Assembly (NCBI RefSeq): GCF_003966715.1
Contig: NZ_AP018907.1
Location: 3,150,001-3,214,000, forward strand
Reading direction: 5' to 3'
DNA length: 64,000 bases
Source: Blastochloris tepida
Lineage (GTDB): Bacteria; Pseudomonadota; Alphaproteobacteria; Rhizobiales; Xanthobacteraceae
The notes under the pieces were generated by a model, which did not search any database, was not told the origin of the DNA, and saw only the letters and a program-made list of their open reading frames with translations. A program made the translations under genes and the position numbers. Shown in pieces: positions 24,915-32,412 of the stretch. Within the stretch, counting starts at the first letter, position 1. Each line of letters begins with the position of its first letter.

Positions 24915-26006
24915 TCAGTCGTCGCTATCGACGTCATCCGGGAGCGTTGCCGCTGTTGCCCGCTGTGTCATTGAAACGGCCTCCGTGGCGTCCTGGGCGT
25001 CGTCCGCAGACTTCGCCTTTCGCACCTCGCGAAAGATGCTGGCGGCCTCGTTCTTGTCGAGAAGCCCCATCCTCTCTGCCTTCTTGATGTCACCCGAGAT
25101 AACGGACTGTGCGGTGCCCATTGCGGCGGCAAGATCGGCCTGTGATCCATATTCGCGGCTGCGGATCGCCTCCACGACATCTAGGAGCCGCTTCGGCGGG
25201 CCGGCTTCGTCCGCAAGTTCCCACCGGAGCAGATCGTTCTCGCTGACGAGTTTGATCCGCTTCATCTCGGCATCGGCACCGACGATTGAGCGGCCCTTCT
25301 CGAACATGAGGGCGAGCTCGACATTGCCCACGTCGTTCTCGTTAGCCCGCTGGACCTTAATGACGGAGTTCATGTTCTGGGTCATGCGGCTTGATCCGAG
25401 GTAGTCGCCACGCTTGCCGGCGTGGTGGACCACGACGACACCGATACGCTTGCTGCGGAGGCGGTTCAGGAACGGCTGCACCGGCAGCCACACCTCATCT
25501 TCCGAGATCGAGCCGCCGGTCACGAGAGAGCATAGGTTGTCGAGGAAGACGACGTCGGCTTGCTCTTGTTCGATAAGAAGTTCGTACCAAGCCTGCCCAT
25601 CATCGTCGGCGAGGTCCGGGAGACCATTCTTAAGCCGGATGCCGGATACGAGGCGGAACTCTGGTGGCAGTTCGCCGCCCGAGAGGCGCCGGAGCCGGCC
25701 CTCGGTTTCCGCCGGGTCCATCTCGGCGTCGAAGTACAGGACACGCTTCGGCTCGGGGACCTGCCAGCCGAGAATCTCGCCGCCTTTCGAGATCGTCGTG
25801 GCCAAGGCATAGGACAGCATCGTCTTTCCGATGCCGGTCTTGCCGTACAGCATCGCCACATGACCAGCTGCAAGCCACGGCTCGATGATCGGCTCGGGGA
25901 GCTGAAATCCGCCGGCCAGAATGTCCGGTCCGGGTAGAACCAGGGGCAGGCCGTCGGTGGTCTTCATCAGGTCGCGGTCGATGAACGTCACGCGGGGATT
26001 CTCCAT
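24915..26006 (-). CDS. RepA-like AAA ATPase / replicative helicase-type protein
   Basis: A 363-residue RecA-fold ATPase of the RepA/AAA_25 type found on plasmids, satellites and islands. Walker A is GKTGIGKT (about 55-62). The DAEMDP stretch follows, Walker B is DVVFLDNL, and the sensor region is VVVVHHAGKRGDYLGSSRM. The C-terminal part (about 280-325) contains a helix-turn-helix (YGSQADLAAAMGTAQSVISGDIKKAERMGLL). It could unwind the element's origin. The ATG at 26006 has a weak RBS. Upstream of it the frame stays open for about 70 codons with a protein-like KRWLIKIPAAPDGGKDHRTIYD stretch but no ATG, GTG or TTG. Confidence 0.8.
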   Translation of the reverse strand: MENPRVTFIDRDLMKTTDGLPLVLPGPDILAGGFQLPEPIIEPWLAAGHVAMLYGKTGIGKTMLSYALATTISKGGEILGWQVPEPKRVLYFDAEMDPAETEGRLRRLSGGELPPEFRLVSGIRLKNGLPDLADDDGQAWYELLIEQEQADVVFLDNLCSLVTGGSISEDEVWLPVQPFLNRLRSKRIGVVVVHHAGKRGDYLGSSRMTQNMNSVIKVQRANENDVGNVELALMFEKGRSIVGADAEMKRIKLVSENDLLRWELADEAGPPKRLLDVVEAIRSREYGSQADLAAAMGTAQSVISGDIKKAERMGLLDKNEAASIFREVRKAKSADDAQDATEAVSMTQRATAATLPDDVDSDD

Positions 26007-26196
26007 GTTCGTTGAGGCCGTCGAGGCGCACGCCCTCGCGGCCGCCGGACGATTGCTCGTGCCGGCGTTGGGTTGATCGTAGATGGTGCGATGATCCTTC
26101 CCGCCGTCGGGAGCAGCGGGAATCTTGATGAGCCAGCGCTTGTCGGAACACCGCCGGTGATCCCGGCGGCGTTCATATGATGGCGCGTTGGATCGC

Positions 26197-26364
26197 TTAC
26201 TGCCGGCGCATGGTCATCGCCGTAAAGCGCAGGGCGTGCCGCACGCACGTCGACTGGTTGGCATGCTCGCCGCGGTCCCACAGCTTGTCGCGAATGGCCA
26301 GGAGCGCCTTCACGTCCTGTTGCGTGAGACGCACGGTAATGCGCGGATCAGCGGGGATCTTCAC
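26197..26364 (-). CDS. Small ribbon-helix-helix-like DNA-binding protein (55 aa)
   Basis: Starts with GTG at 26364, chosen because a strong GGAGG lies 6 nt upstream; a longer ATG version lacks one. The product opens with a beta-like ITVRLT strand. Helices DVKALLAIRDKLWDRG and STCVRHALRFTAMTMRR follow, as in CopG/Arc-type proteins. It probably regulates the adjacent AAA gene or replication. It overlaps the preceding small gene by 17 nt, so the two are coupled. Confidence 0.6.
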   Translation of the reverse strand: MKIPADPRITVRLTQQDVKALLAIRDKLWDRGEHANQSTCVRHALRFTAMTMRRQ

Positions 26365-26554
26365 CGCGATCCTCCACGCTGGTGGGGAGTCGAGCGAGAC
26401 CAAATTTCACTTGCATCGAAGACCATGCAAAATGGATTGCATCCGCCAGCGCTTCGTGAAGCGGCTGAACGTCGCCGCTTTCAAGGGCCTGGAGCTGCCG
26501 GAACTCCACGAGACGCTGAAAGTCGCCGGTGGTCAGATAGAGGTCGTCGTCCAT
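26348..26554 (-). CDS. Small hypothetical element protein (68 aa)
   Basis: A 68-residue protein beginning MDDDLYLTTGDFQRLVEFRQL. It is mostly helical and acidic in its N-terminal half. A weak GGAAA lies before the ATG. Its end overlaps the RHH-like start by 17 nt, which supports expression as an operon. No family recognised. Confidence 0.5.
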   Translation of the reverse strand: MDDDLYLTTGDFQRLVEFRQLQALESGDVQPLHEALADAIHFAWSSMQVKFGLARLPTSVEDRGEDPR

Positions 26555-27093
26555 GATTTCGGTTTCCGTTCATTGATGATGTTGGTGCTGGCCGCGACGG
26601 ATCGTTCTCGAAGGACCGCTGTCCCGGGGTGCTCGGCTGTTCGCGAGGTGAGGAATCCGATCGCTGCGGTCGGCGCGGGTCAGGTGTCGTCAGCGCAAGC
26701 CGAGGCCGCGTTGGTGGCCACGGCATCGGGCGGTGCATGCGGCCTGGTTGTCTGACGAAAAGGAGCAGACAGTGGCGCGGACGCTCACGCCGCAAAGGAA
26801 GAAGTCCGTCTCCCTCCGCAACATGAACGCCGCGCCGTCGGCGACCGGCCGCCGCTCACTGTCGTGCGGTGCCGCCCGTCGGCCGATCCCTCGGGATCAG
26901 CGTGCCGGTCCCAAGGCGTTTTCTCCTTCAATAGAACGTAACAATCCGTCTGACTGGCGATCGGCGTCCATTGGAGTAGGGCCTATTGAGACGACCACGC
27001 CAGCGCTCAACGGCGTCCAATAGCATATAGCTTGACATTCTGGACGCTAACGACTCCAATGTCTGGATCCATTCGGACACCTGGAGCCGCGCC
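26555..27093. other. Divergent regulatory region of the element
   Basis: About 540 bases between the minus-strand replication genes and the plus-strand serine recombinase. It holds recurrent GGCGTCCA / TGGACGC / CTCCAAT motifs at 26965-27058 in both orientations, and the dyad at 27060-27079. I see no convincing gene. Confidence 0.55.
27060..27079. promoter_or_regulatory. Imperfect dyad upstream of the serine recombinase (candidate res/operator)
   Basis: TGTCTGGATCCATTCGGACA has TGTC..GACA ends and 14 of 20 positions symmetric. It lies 14 nt before the recombinase start. Serine recombinases commonly bind such sites for resolution and for self-repression. Confidence 0.45.
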
Positions 27094-27645
27094 ATGCTCA
27101 TCGGATACGCCCGGACGTCGACCACCGAACAGGAGGCCGGGCTGGACGCCCAGCTTCGTGACCTGACCGCGGCCGGCTGCGAGCGGGTGTTCTCCGAACG
27201 GGTTTCATCGGTGGCGCCGCGGGCCGAGCTGGAGGCAGCACTGGCGTTCGTCCGCGATGGTGACACGCTGGTGGTGACCAAGCTCGACCGTCTCGCCCGG
27301 ACCGTCACCAAGGCCTGGGAGGTCGTCGAGCGGCTGGAGGCCAAGGGCGTCGGCCTCCGCATCCTCAGCCTCGGTGGCGACACCGTCGACACCCGCAGCG
27401 CCACCGGGAAGCTGATCCTGACGATCTTCGCCGGCTTCGCCCAGTTCGAGCGCGAGATGATGCTGGAGCGACAGCGGGAGGGGATCACCAAGGCGAAGGC
27501 CGAAGGCCGCTACAAGGGCCGCAAGCCAACGGCACGGGCGAAGGCTGAGGAAGCCCGCCGGCTCCATGCCGAGGGCAAGACGATTACCGAGGTAGCGAAG
27601 GCACTCGGAATTGGCCGGGCAAGCGTTTACAGGGCCATAGCGTAA
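27094..27645 (+). CDS. Serine recombinase (resolvase/invertase family)
   Basis: A 183-residue small serine recombinase. The catalytic Ser9 is in GYARTSTTEQ, followed by LVVTKLDRLARTV and FAQFEREMMLERQREGI. The long E helix and a C-terminal helix-turn-helix (KTITEVAKALGIGRASVYRAIA) complete a normal-length protein. GGAG lies 9 nt before the ATG. It could resolve element multimers or invert DNA within the element. The recurring motifs in the upstream 130 bp are candidate crossover and accessory sites. It is on the strand opposite to the flanking genes. Confidence 0.92.
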   Translation: MLIGYARTSTTEQEAGLDAQLRDLTAAGCERVFSERVSSVAPRAELEAALAFVRDGDTLVVTKLDRLARTVTKAWEVVERLEAKGVGLRILSLGGDTVDTRSATGKLILTIFAGFAQFEREMMLERQREGITKAKAEGRYKGRKPTARAKAEEARRLHAEGKTITEVAKALGIGRASVYRAIA

Positions 27646-27743
27646 AGTGAGGCCCCAGCTCCGCGAACTGGCAGCAAAAGGTGACACTCACCCCGCGTTA
27701 AAGGCCATCATGTAACGCACTAATTTCATCCCTAATATAAATT

Positions 27744-29132
27744 TTAGGGTATTATATATAATATTGTGAAATTGAATAAATCGCTTATCATCTTAAATAT
27801 ACCGGCCACAGCTAATGGGGAGAAAGCTATTGATGTTATCGTAATAGAAATTGAAATTAATAATATTAAAAATATCGAGCGAGTGCGTCTAACGTTGGAT
27901 GCCTCCAGTATGTCCCGACTAAACTGCATTTTAGTTGTCCAGCCCCTATGTGTCCACACCCAGGTAACTGTTGTAAATATAAAGCACAACCCAATCAATG
28001 ACCCAAAATGCTCAGCAGCCAGATCGCTTAGGCGATTAAGTGCCGCAAAATGAGCCCGGTCTTCTGAGTTTATGCGTGGCTGGATTAGGATCGCGGCAAT
28101 CGCAATCACGATTGCGAAAAAACTCAGAGTGAAAGAACGAATACCGGCTGCACGCGCAACATCAAGCGACTTCGTTCCCAGCTGAGTTTGTGAATGCGAC
28201 AACAACTCTGATGCGCGCCCTTCCAGGGATTGCAGAAGTGCGTCATCGTTGAAATGGGGCATCTCGCTATATTTTTCGAGAAGCGCGGCTCGGCAGATTT
28301 CAGAAAAGCTTCTGCAGTAGGCATGAATTCCGATTGAACGATGGAAGGCGCCTGGGTCGGGGCACCGTTTCATTCTAATTATCGCGTAATGCAAAGAATA
28401 AATAATATTCTTCCGCCACTCTATGTCTCCAGGGCCCCTCTCCTGCAATATTAATATTGTGTCAGAATCAGCCCCATGGTGCTGATGTGCATGACAAATA
28501 TCTCTAATAAAAAAATACGCCTGATCTGCGATCCATTTATCGAAGTCCTGGTCAAAATATTTCGCATAATCGACAGAAGCTAATCTTAGATCTGCGTCAC
28601 GAAAATAAGGTTTAGAGAACCCAATCTCCCCAGTGCGCGTCAGCTTAAATTGTATTTTTATATCAGAGGTCTTGTCTAACTTGGAGAGCGCGTCTGCCAT
28701 CCTTATCTGGGAGGCAGCTTGGCGATGGGGATCCGTCAAAAAACGAAGCTCGTTTAGTTCAGATATTGCTGGCCTAACAATAGAATTTCCAGAATTTTCA
28801 GCAATCCAATCTGACTTTGACTTGTAAATATAGATTGCTCCACGGAGTTCATCAGCACTACGCGGCCCCTCGACCGGATCAGCCGCAAAAACAAACCAGA
28901 ACTCGCCGCTTATGCCACACAAATAATGAACTATGTCTTTGAAAAGGAGATCGCTCAGAAGCCTTTTCTGGCACGACAGTATAAATCTAAAATCTTTTGT
29001 TGAAACATTTGCATAATACGACTCGGCTGGATGTCTCGCCTCTCCAATATGCCTAAACGACAGACGCCCATTAACTGTGGGAATCCAGCCGATGTAGGGT
29101 AAGGTGACATCTGTAGCTTCAGCGGAAGACAC
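27744..29132 (-). CDS. Unknown membrane protein, AT-rich island cargo
   Basis: A 462-residue protein I do not recognise. Residues 1-330 are predicted soluble and contain a His-rich motif DICHAHQHHGADSDT (211-225) and Cys residues. Three or four membrane helices fill the C terminus (about 333-351, 377-394, 419-437, 440-460). The base composition is strikingly AT-rich compared with the chromosome, with rare codons such as ATA and TTA. It overlaps the preceding small membrane gene by 14 nt, so the two form a unit. Position between two recombinases marks it as cargo. A soluble sensor plus membrane effector layout is typical of abortive-infection proteins, but this is inference. Confidence 0.8.
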   Translation of the reverse strand: MSSAEATDVTLPYIGWIPTVNGRLSFRHIGEARHPAESYYANVSTKDFRFILSCQKRLLSDLLFKDIVHYLCGISGEFWFVFAADPVEGPRSADELRGAIYIYKSKSDWIAENSGNSIVRPAISELNELRFLTDPHRQAASQIRMADALSKLDKTSDIKIQFKLTRTGEIGFSKPYFRDADLRLASVDYAKYFDQDFDKWIADQAYFFIRDICHAHQHHGADSDTILILQERGPGDIEWRKNIIYSLHYAIIRMKRCPDPGAFHRSIGIHAYCRSFSEICRAALLEKYSEMPHFNDDALLQSLEGRASELLSHSQTQLGTKSLDVARAAGIRSFTLSFFAIVIAIAAILIQPRINSEDRAHFAALNRLSDLAAEHFGSLIGLCFIFTTVTWVWTHRGWTTKMQFSRDILEASNVRRTRSIFLILLISISITITSIAFSPLAVAGIFKMISDLFNFTILYIIP

Positions 29133-29400
29133 GATTCAGCGTTTCATCAGAGAGGCGACCACAAATCTCAATCCGATTTTCTTTTTGTCTATAGATCATT
29201 CCTCCTCTAACCCGCCCATCAGGCACCCAATCATCGCTCGTTCGGGTTCTCCCCATTATCGCGTCAAGCTGAGTCCGAGCGCGAGCGGCGCTCTTTTTGC
29301 TTTCAGTGCGATCGGACCTGATTAAGCGCAGCGCGATGCTGAGTAAGGCTGCGGACAAGCAAAAACCTGCAGCCAAAATTATATATTGGAATGCTAGCAC
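29119..29400 (-). CDS. Small single-span membrane protein, partner of the AT-rich cargo
   Basis: A 93-residue protein with an N-terminal helix (FQYIILAAGFCLSAALLSIALRLI, about 4-28), then a basic stretch and a C-terminal GGMIYRQKENRIEICGRLSDETLNRVF. The GTG start at 29400 has GGAGG 5 nt upstream. It overlaps the large cargo gene by 14 nt. The AT-rich composition matches its partner. No family recognised. Confidence 0.7.
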   Translation of the reverse strand: MLAFQYIILAAGFCLSAALLSIALRLIRSDRTESKKSAARARTQLDAIMGRTRTSDDWVPDGRVRGGMIYRQKENRIEICGRLSDETLNRVFR

Positions 29401-30057
29401 CGCAACCTCCAGTGCGAATCGCCGAAGTCAGGGTGAATCACGCGAGTCAAGGTGTAAAGCGTGGGAGTACCGAAAATGTGGAAAACTGGTCGTTGGCCGC
29501 ACATACGGTAAACTGCAAGCTTCGGGGGCTTCCTGTCGCATACTGCATCCCGGAGAAGCAATCGCGTACATCACCAACGGCATAGCCTGACGCAGCGAGA
29601 TCAGCGCCCCTCACTCCCATCGCGAAGGTGGGTAGAAGTGCGTGCGTCGACGGCGCGGAAAGCGGTGCCTCGGTTTTCGGGCAGGAAGGCCCGGGTACAG
29701 GGGGGAAGCTGGATGATCAGGACCACGATTGTGGCCCATGAATTTTTCCAGTGGAAAACCTCTCGGCGTGGAGGGTGTCTGTGGCTACCAAGCTGCTCAG
29801 TGCCGCAGCGATTTCTTCACAGAGCACCTGATGCTCGACGATTACGATGAGACGCGAATTCAAAGCAGGGCCGTTTGCCGCCACCTCAGCGGTGTTGCCT
29901 GTTCCTTGCACCCGCCTCCGCCTTTCTTTGCCGTAAGCTGGTAAACTAAGTTTTCGGTGCCGCCGCTCGCCAATTTCATTTCTCGCCATACTGCGCTTCG
30001 CGGCGAAGCGTCCGGATATCTCGCGAGCGATCATCGCCTTGTTCACCTCATGGAATT
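29401..30057. other. Region between cargo pair and integrase, no supported gene
   Basis: About 650 bases of intermediate composition. Short open frames occur on both strands but lack RBSs and protein-like composition. It may hold the cargo promoter (upstream of 29400) and remnants of earlier cargo. Confidence 0.5.
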
Positions 30058-31464
30058 CTACTCGGCAGCGACAGCCATTTCCTCGGGCGGGCCGCAAGAA
30101 TCCTCGGCCGGACCCGCCGGAAGGCTGACGGCCTCGACGCACACCCGAAGCTGCTCGAACTCCGGTCCGGCCGAATAGCGGCCGAGGGTCATTCCCGGCC
30201 GGGCATGCCCGACGACGGACGCGATGATGTGCTCTGCCTGCCCTGCCCGCTCCGCCTTGGTGATGAACCAGCGGCGGAAGGAGTGGAAATTGACGAGGGA
30301 GCGGCGACGCCCCGGCGCCTCGTCAGCGACCCCGACAGAGCGACGATAGGTGGTGAACGCGGTCGACGCCTTGAAGGATCGCTCGCGCTTTGACGTGGCC
30401 TTCTTCGGCGGCGGATATTCGGGGAACAGGTCGTCGGTGGGCGCCTTGCCCACGGTGCGCCGCGCGATGATCTCCTTCAGCGCCGAATGGATCGGCACGT
30501 AGCGCGGCTGCTTCTCCTTCTTCTGCGGCTTGAACTTGAAGGCGCCATCGGCGCAGTCGCCGATGCTCAGATCAACGATGGCATCCAGCCGGGCACCCGT
30601 CAGCGCCGCGATGCGCATCAGGTCGTGCATGGCCTGCGAGGCCGACCCCTGAAGCAACCGAGCCACCTCGGCGTCCGTGAAGCTGCGTTCCAGCTCGTTG
30701 TGCGGCGTCTTCGGCACCGGCAGCTTGAGGTCAGCCCACGGGTTTGTCTCGACGTGGCTGCGTTGCTTCAGCCACTTCCAATAGACGGACAGGCGATTGA
30801 TGTACTTCTGAAGCGTCACCGGATGGCGGGAGCCGGCAACGGTGTGAAGTTCGTCCATGAATCGCGCCGCCACCTTGCCGGTGATGGCTTGCAGCATGGG
30901 GCTGACGCCCTTGTTCTTGCACCACGTCAGCAGGAACTTCATCGCCCGCTCGTCATCAGCCTTGGTGCGGCGCTTGACGGTGAGCTGGTCGAGGTAGGCT
31001 TGATGATGAAGCTCGATCGGCGTGGCCTCGCCCATTGCCATCTCGCGGAACGTCTCCGCCATCCTGAGCGCATTCGGATCATAGATCGGCACGGCGCGGT
31101 CGGCGTACTCGATGATCTCGATCGGCTCGCCCCGGATGTGGTCCACCTGTTCGTCGATCCAGTCGTCGATGCGCTCGATTTCCGAGGGCGTCACGGCCCG
31201 CGCCCGCTGCGCCGCGAGTTCGAGGGCTTCCCGGGTCATGCGGTGGCGGAGCGTGTTCGCGCCCTCGCGGTCGATCATGCCCTTCAACTCGGCGACGACC
31301 TGCCACTTCAGCGCGTTGGCGGTGGCCAAGCTGTCGGTGTGCAGCGGCCGCTTCAGGCGGGTTCCGAGCTTCTTGTGGAGGTGTCGTGGCACCGGAACGG
31401 TGACCCGCCACTTGCCGTCCTTCAGTTCGAGATAGCGGGTGTCAGCGGAGGAAGGTCGAGGCAT
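30058..31464 (-). CDS. Tyrosine integrase of the tRNA-Ala element
   Basis: Site-specific recombinase of 468 residues. An N-terminal SAM-like core-binding domain precedes the catalytic domain, with the family residues Arg292 (LTGARLDAI), His394-x-x-Arg397 (HSFRRWF), His420 (VVGHAR) and the nucleophile Tyr430 (TLGRYS). A Lys in the PQKKEKQPRYVPI hairpin fits the beta-strand Lys. I prefer the ATG at 31464. A GTG at 31494 would add ten residues encoded within the arm-site repeats. The gene reads away from attR. The right arm sites overlap its promoter, which suggests self-regulation by the integrase. Confidence 0.95.
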   Translation of the reverse strand: MPRPSSADTRYLELKDGKWRVTVPVPRHLHKKLGTRLKRPLHTDSLATANALKWQVVAELKGMIDREGANTLRHRMTREALELAAQRARAVTPSEIERIDDWIDEQVDHIRGEPIEIIEYADRAVPIYDPNALRMAETFREMAMGEATPIELHHQAYLDQLTVKRRTKADDERAMKFLLTWCKNKGVSPMLQAITGKVAARFMDELHTVAGSRHPVTLQKYINRLSVYWKWLKQRSHVETNPWADLKLPVPKTPHNELERSFTDAEVARLLQGSASQAMHDLMRIAALTGARLDAIVDLSIGDCADGAFKFKPQKKEKQPRYVPIHSALKEIIARRTVGKAPTDDLFPEYPPPKKATSKRERSFKASTAFTTYRRSVGVADEAPGRRRSLVNFHSFRRWFITKAERAGQAEHIIASVVGHARPGMTLGRYSAGPEFEQLRVCVEAVSLPAGPAEDSCGPPEEMAVAAE

Positions 31465-31475
31465 GGAATCGTCAG

Positions 31476-31510
31476 TGCGTACCCGATCGTGCACCCGAAG
31501 TGCGTACCCG
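31476..31510. promoter_or_regulatory. Right arm-type integrase sites (paired TGCGTACCCG)
   Basis: TGCGTACCCG at 31476-31485 and 31501-31510, 25 nt apart, with GTGCACCCGAAG between. This is the same layout as at 23639-23673. It sits just upstream of the integrase ATG and about 60 bp from the attR core. Confidence 0.75.
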
Positions 31511-31571
31511 AGAGGCCCTGTTTTGTCTACCTATTCTGCGATATCAGGGGCTTAAAACCCCAGAATGGAGC

Positions 31572-31591
31572 CTCCCCTTGGCTCCACCAAA
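31572..31591 (+). other. attR core (20-bp direct repeat of the tRNA-Ala 3' end)
   Basis: CTCCCCTTGGCTCCACCAAA, identical to 23559-23578. The bases before it do not form a tRNA, so this is the element-distal copy. Confidence 0.93.
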
Positions 31592-31735
31592 ATCCACCTG
31601 ATGTGACGATCCTCCCGATCCGATCCCGCCTCCCGATCCGATCCCGCGCTTGGCTGGACGACGCTCCGACCGGACGATCGTCTGGCGTGGCGAGTCGTCC
31701 GGCCCGCGTTTCGCTGTGCCGCCTCGTGGCAGCGC

Positions 31736-32377
31736 TCAACGCCCGGCCAGCCGGTCGAGCAGCCGGTCGAGCAGAAACTGCGACTTGACGTCCGGCATGC
31801 GGGCGAAGCGGTCCGGCCCGGCAAGCTCGGCGACCGGCACCTCGATGACGGTGATGAATTCGTGCTCATCGTCGCGGCCGCCGCCCTCGCCGCGGGTCGT
31901 GCCATCCACCTCGGCCAGGAAATAGGTCAGCCGCTCGGTGGAGACGCCGGGCATGCTCCACAGCGTGGCGATACGCTCCAGCGTGAGCGGCACGAGGCCG
32001 CATTCCTCCTCCAGCTCGCGCAGCGCGCAGGTCTCGGCGTCCTCGCCGGGCTCGACGCAGCCGGCGCAGGCCTCCAGCGTGTCGGACGCGCCCGAGGCGA
32101 TCGCCACCGGCGCCCGGAACTGGCGCACCAGGAACACCGTGCCGCGCTGCGGATCGTAGGGCAGCACCGCCACCGCGTCGCCATGGTCCTCGATCTCGCG
32201 GGTGATCTCGCCGCCATCCGTCGTGGCGTAGCGGGCGATCAGGAAGCGCGCCCAGCCATCATGGACGCGCTCGGTGCGCAGCAGGCGGAAGCGGGATTCG
32301 GCGCGTCGGGGGTCGGCGACGACGTGGGTGTCGGCAACGTCAGACTCGGCAACTTCAGACTCGGTATTTTGGGCCAT
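31736..32377 (-). CDS. NUDIX hydrolase (ADP-ribose/nucleoside-diphosphate-sugar pyrophosphatase type)
   Basis: A 213-residue NUDIX protein. The Nudix box G-x5-E-x7-REUxEExGU reads GCVEPGEDAETCALRELEEECGL. The flanking FLVRQFRAPVA and the MPGVSTERLTYFLAEVD stretch resemble the NudF/NudK group that cleaves ADP-ribose or GDP-mannose. The first about 17 residues (ESEVAESDVADTHVV) are encoded by degenerate repeat units like those at 17.8 kb. The ATG at 32377 starts the protein; a long upstream open frame is a shadow of the Wzz-like gene. It is the first chromosomal gene after attR. Confidence 0.88.
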   Translation of the reverse strand: MAQNTESEVAESDVADTHVVADPRRAESRFRLLRTERVHDGWARFLIARYATTDGGEITREIEDHGDAVAVLPYDPQRGTVFLVRQFRAPVAIASGASDTLEACAGCVEPGEDAETCALRELEEECGLVPLTLERIATLWSMPGVSTERLTYFLAEVDGTTRGEGGGRDDEHEFITVIEVPVAELAGPDRFARMPDVKSQFLLDRLLDRLAGR

Positions 32378-32412
32378 GCATGGGGCTCCGGTTCGAACCG
32401 TTGAAATAACGC

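Larger units (their letters stand above)
23579..31591. mobile_element. Integrative element of about 8.0 kb in tRNA-Ala(GGC)
   Basis: Bounded by the 20-bp tRNA-derived repeat, with a tyrosine integrase at the right end reading inward from attR. Contents from left to right: a HARE-HTH-like protein, a 54-residue small protein, a RepA-like AAA ATPase, two tiny DNA-binding-type genes, a serine recombinase, an AT-rich membrane-protein pair, and the integrase. No phage structural, conjugation or relaxase gene is seen. It may be a replicating satellite or a mobilizable island. Base composition varies strongly along it (the cargo at 27.7-29.4 kb is AT-rich), which suggests mosaic origin. Confidence 0.92.

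Noticed and set aside
26733..27023. Possible small plus-strand gene before the serine recombinase
   Set aside because: It overlaps the motif-rich regulatory region, has no RBS and looks compositionally random.
29638..30142. Short open frames between the cargo pair and the integrase
   Set aside because: Overlapping frames on both strands, none with an RBS or protein-like composition.
31465..31494. GTG start at 31494 for the integrase
   Set aside because: The ten extra codons lie within the arm-site repeat, whose sequence is explained by its copy at the left end. The ATG at 31464 is preferred.
23579..31591. A prophage
   Set aside because: No capsid, terminase, tail, lysis or phage repressor gene is visible. 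The element is too small and fits an island or satellite better.
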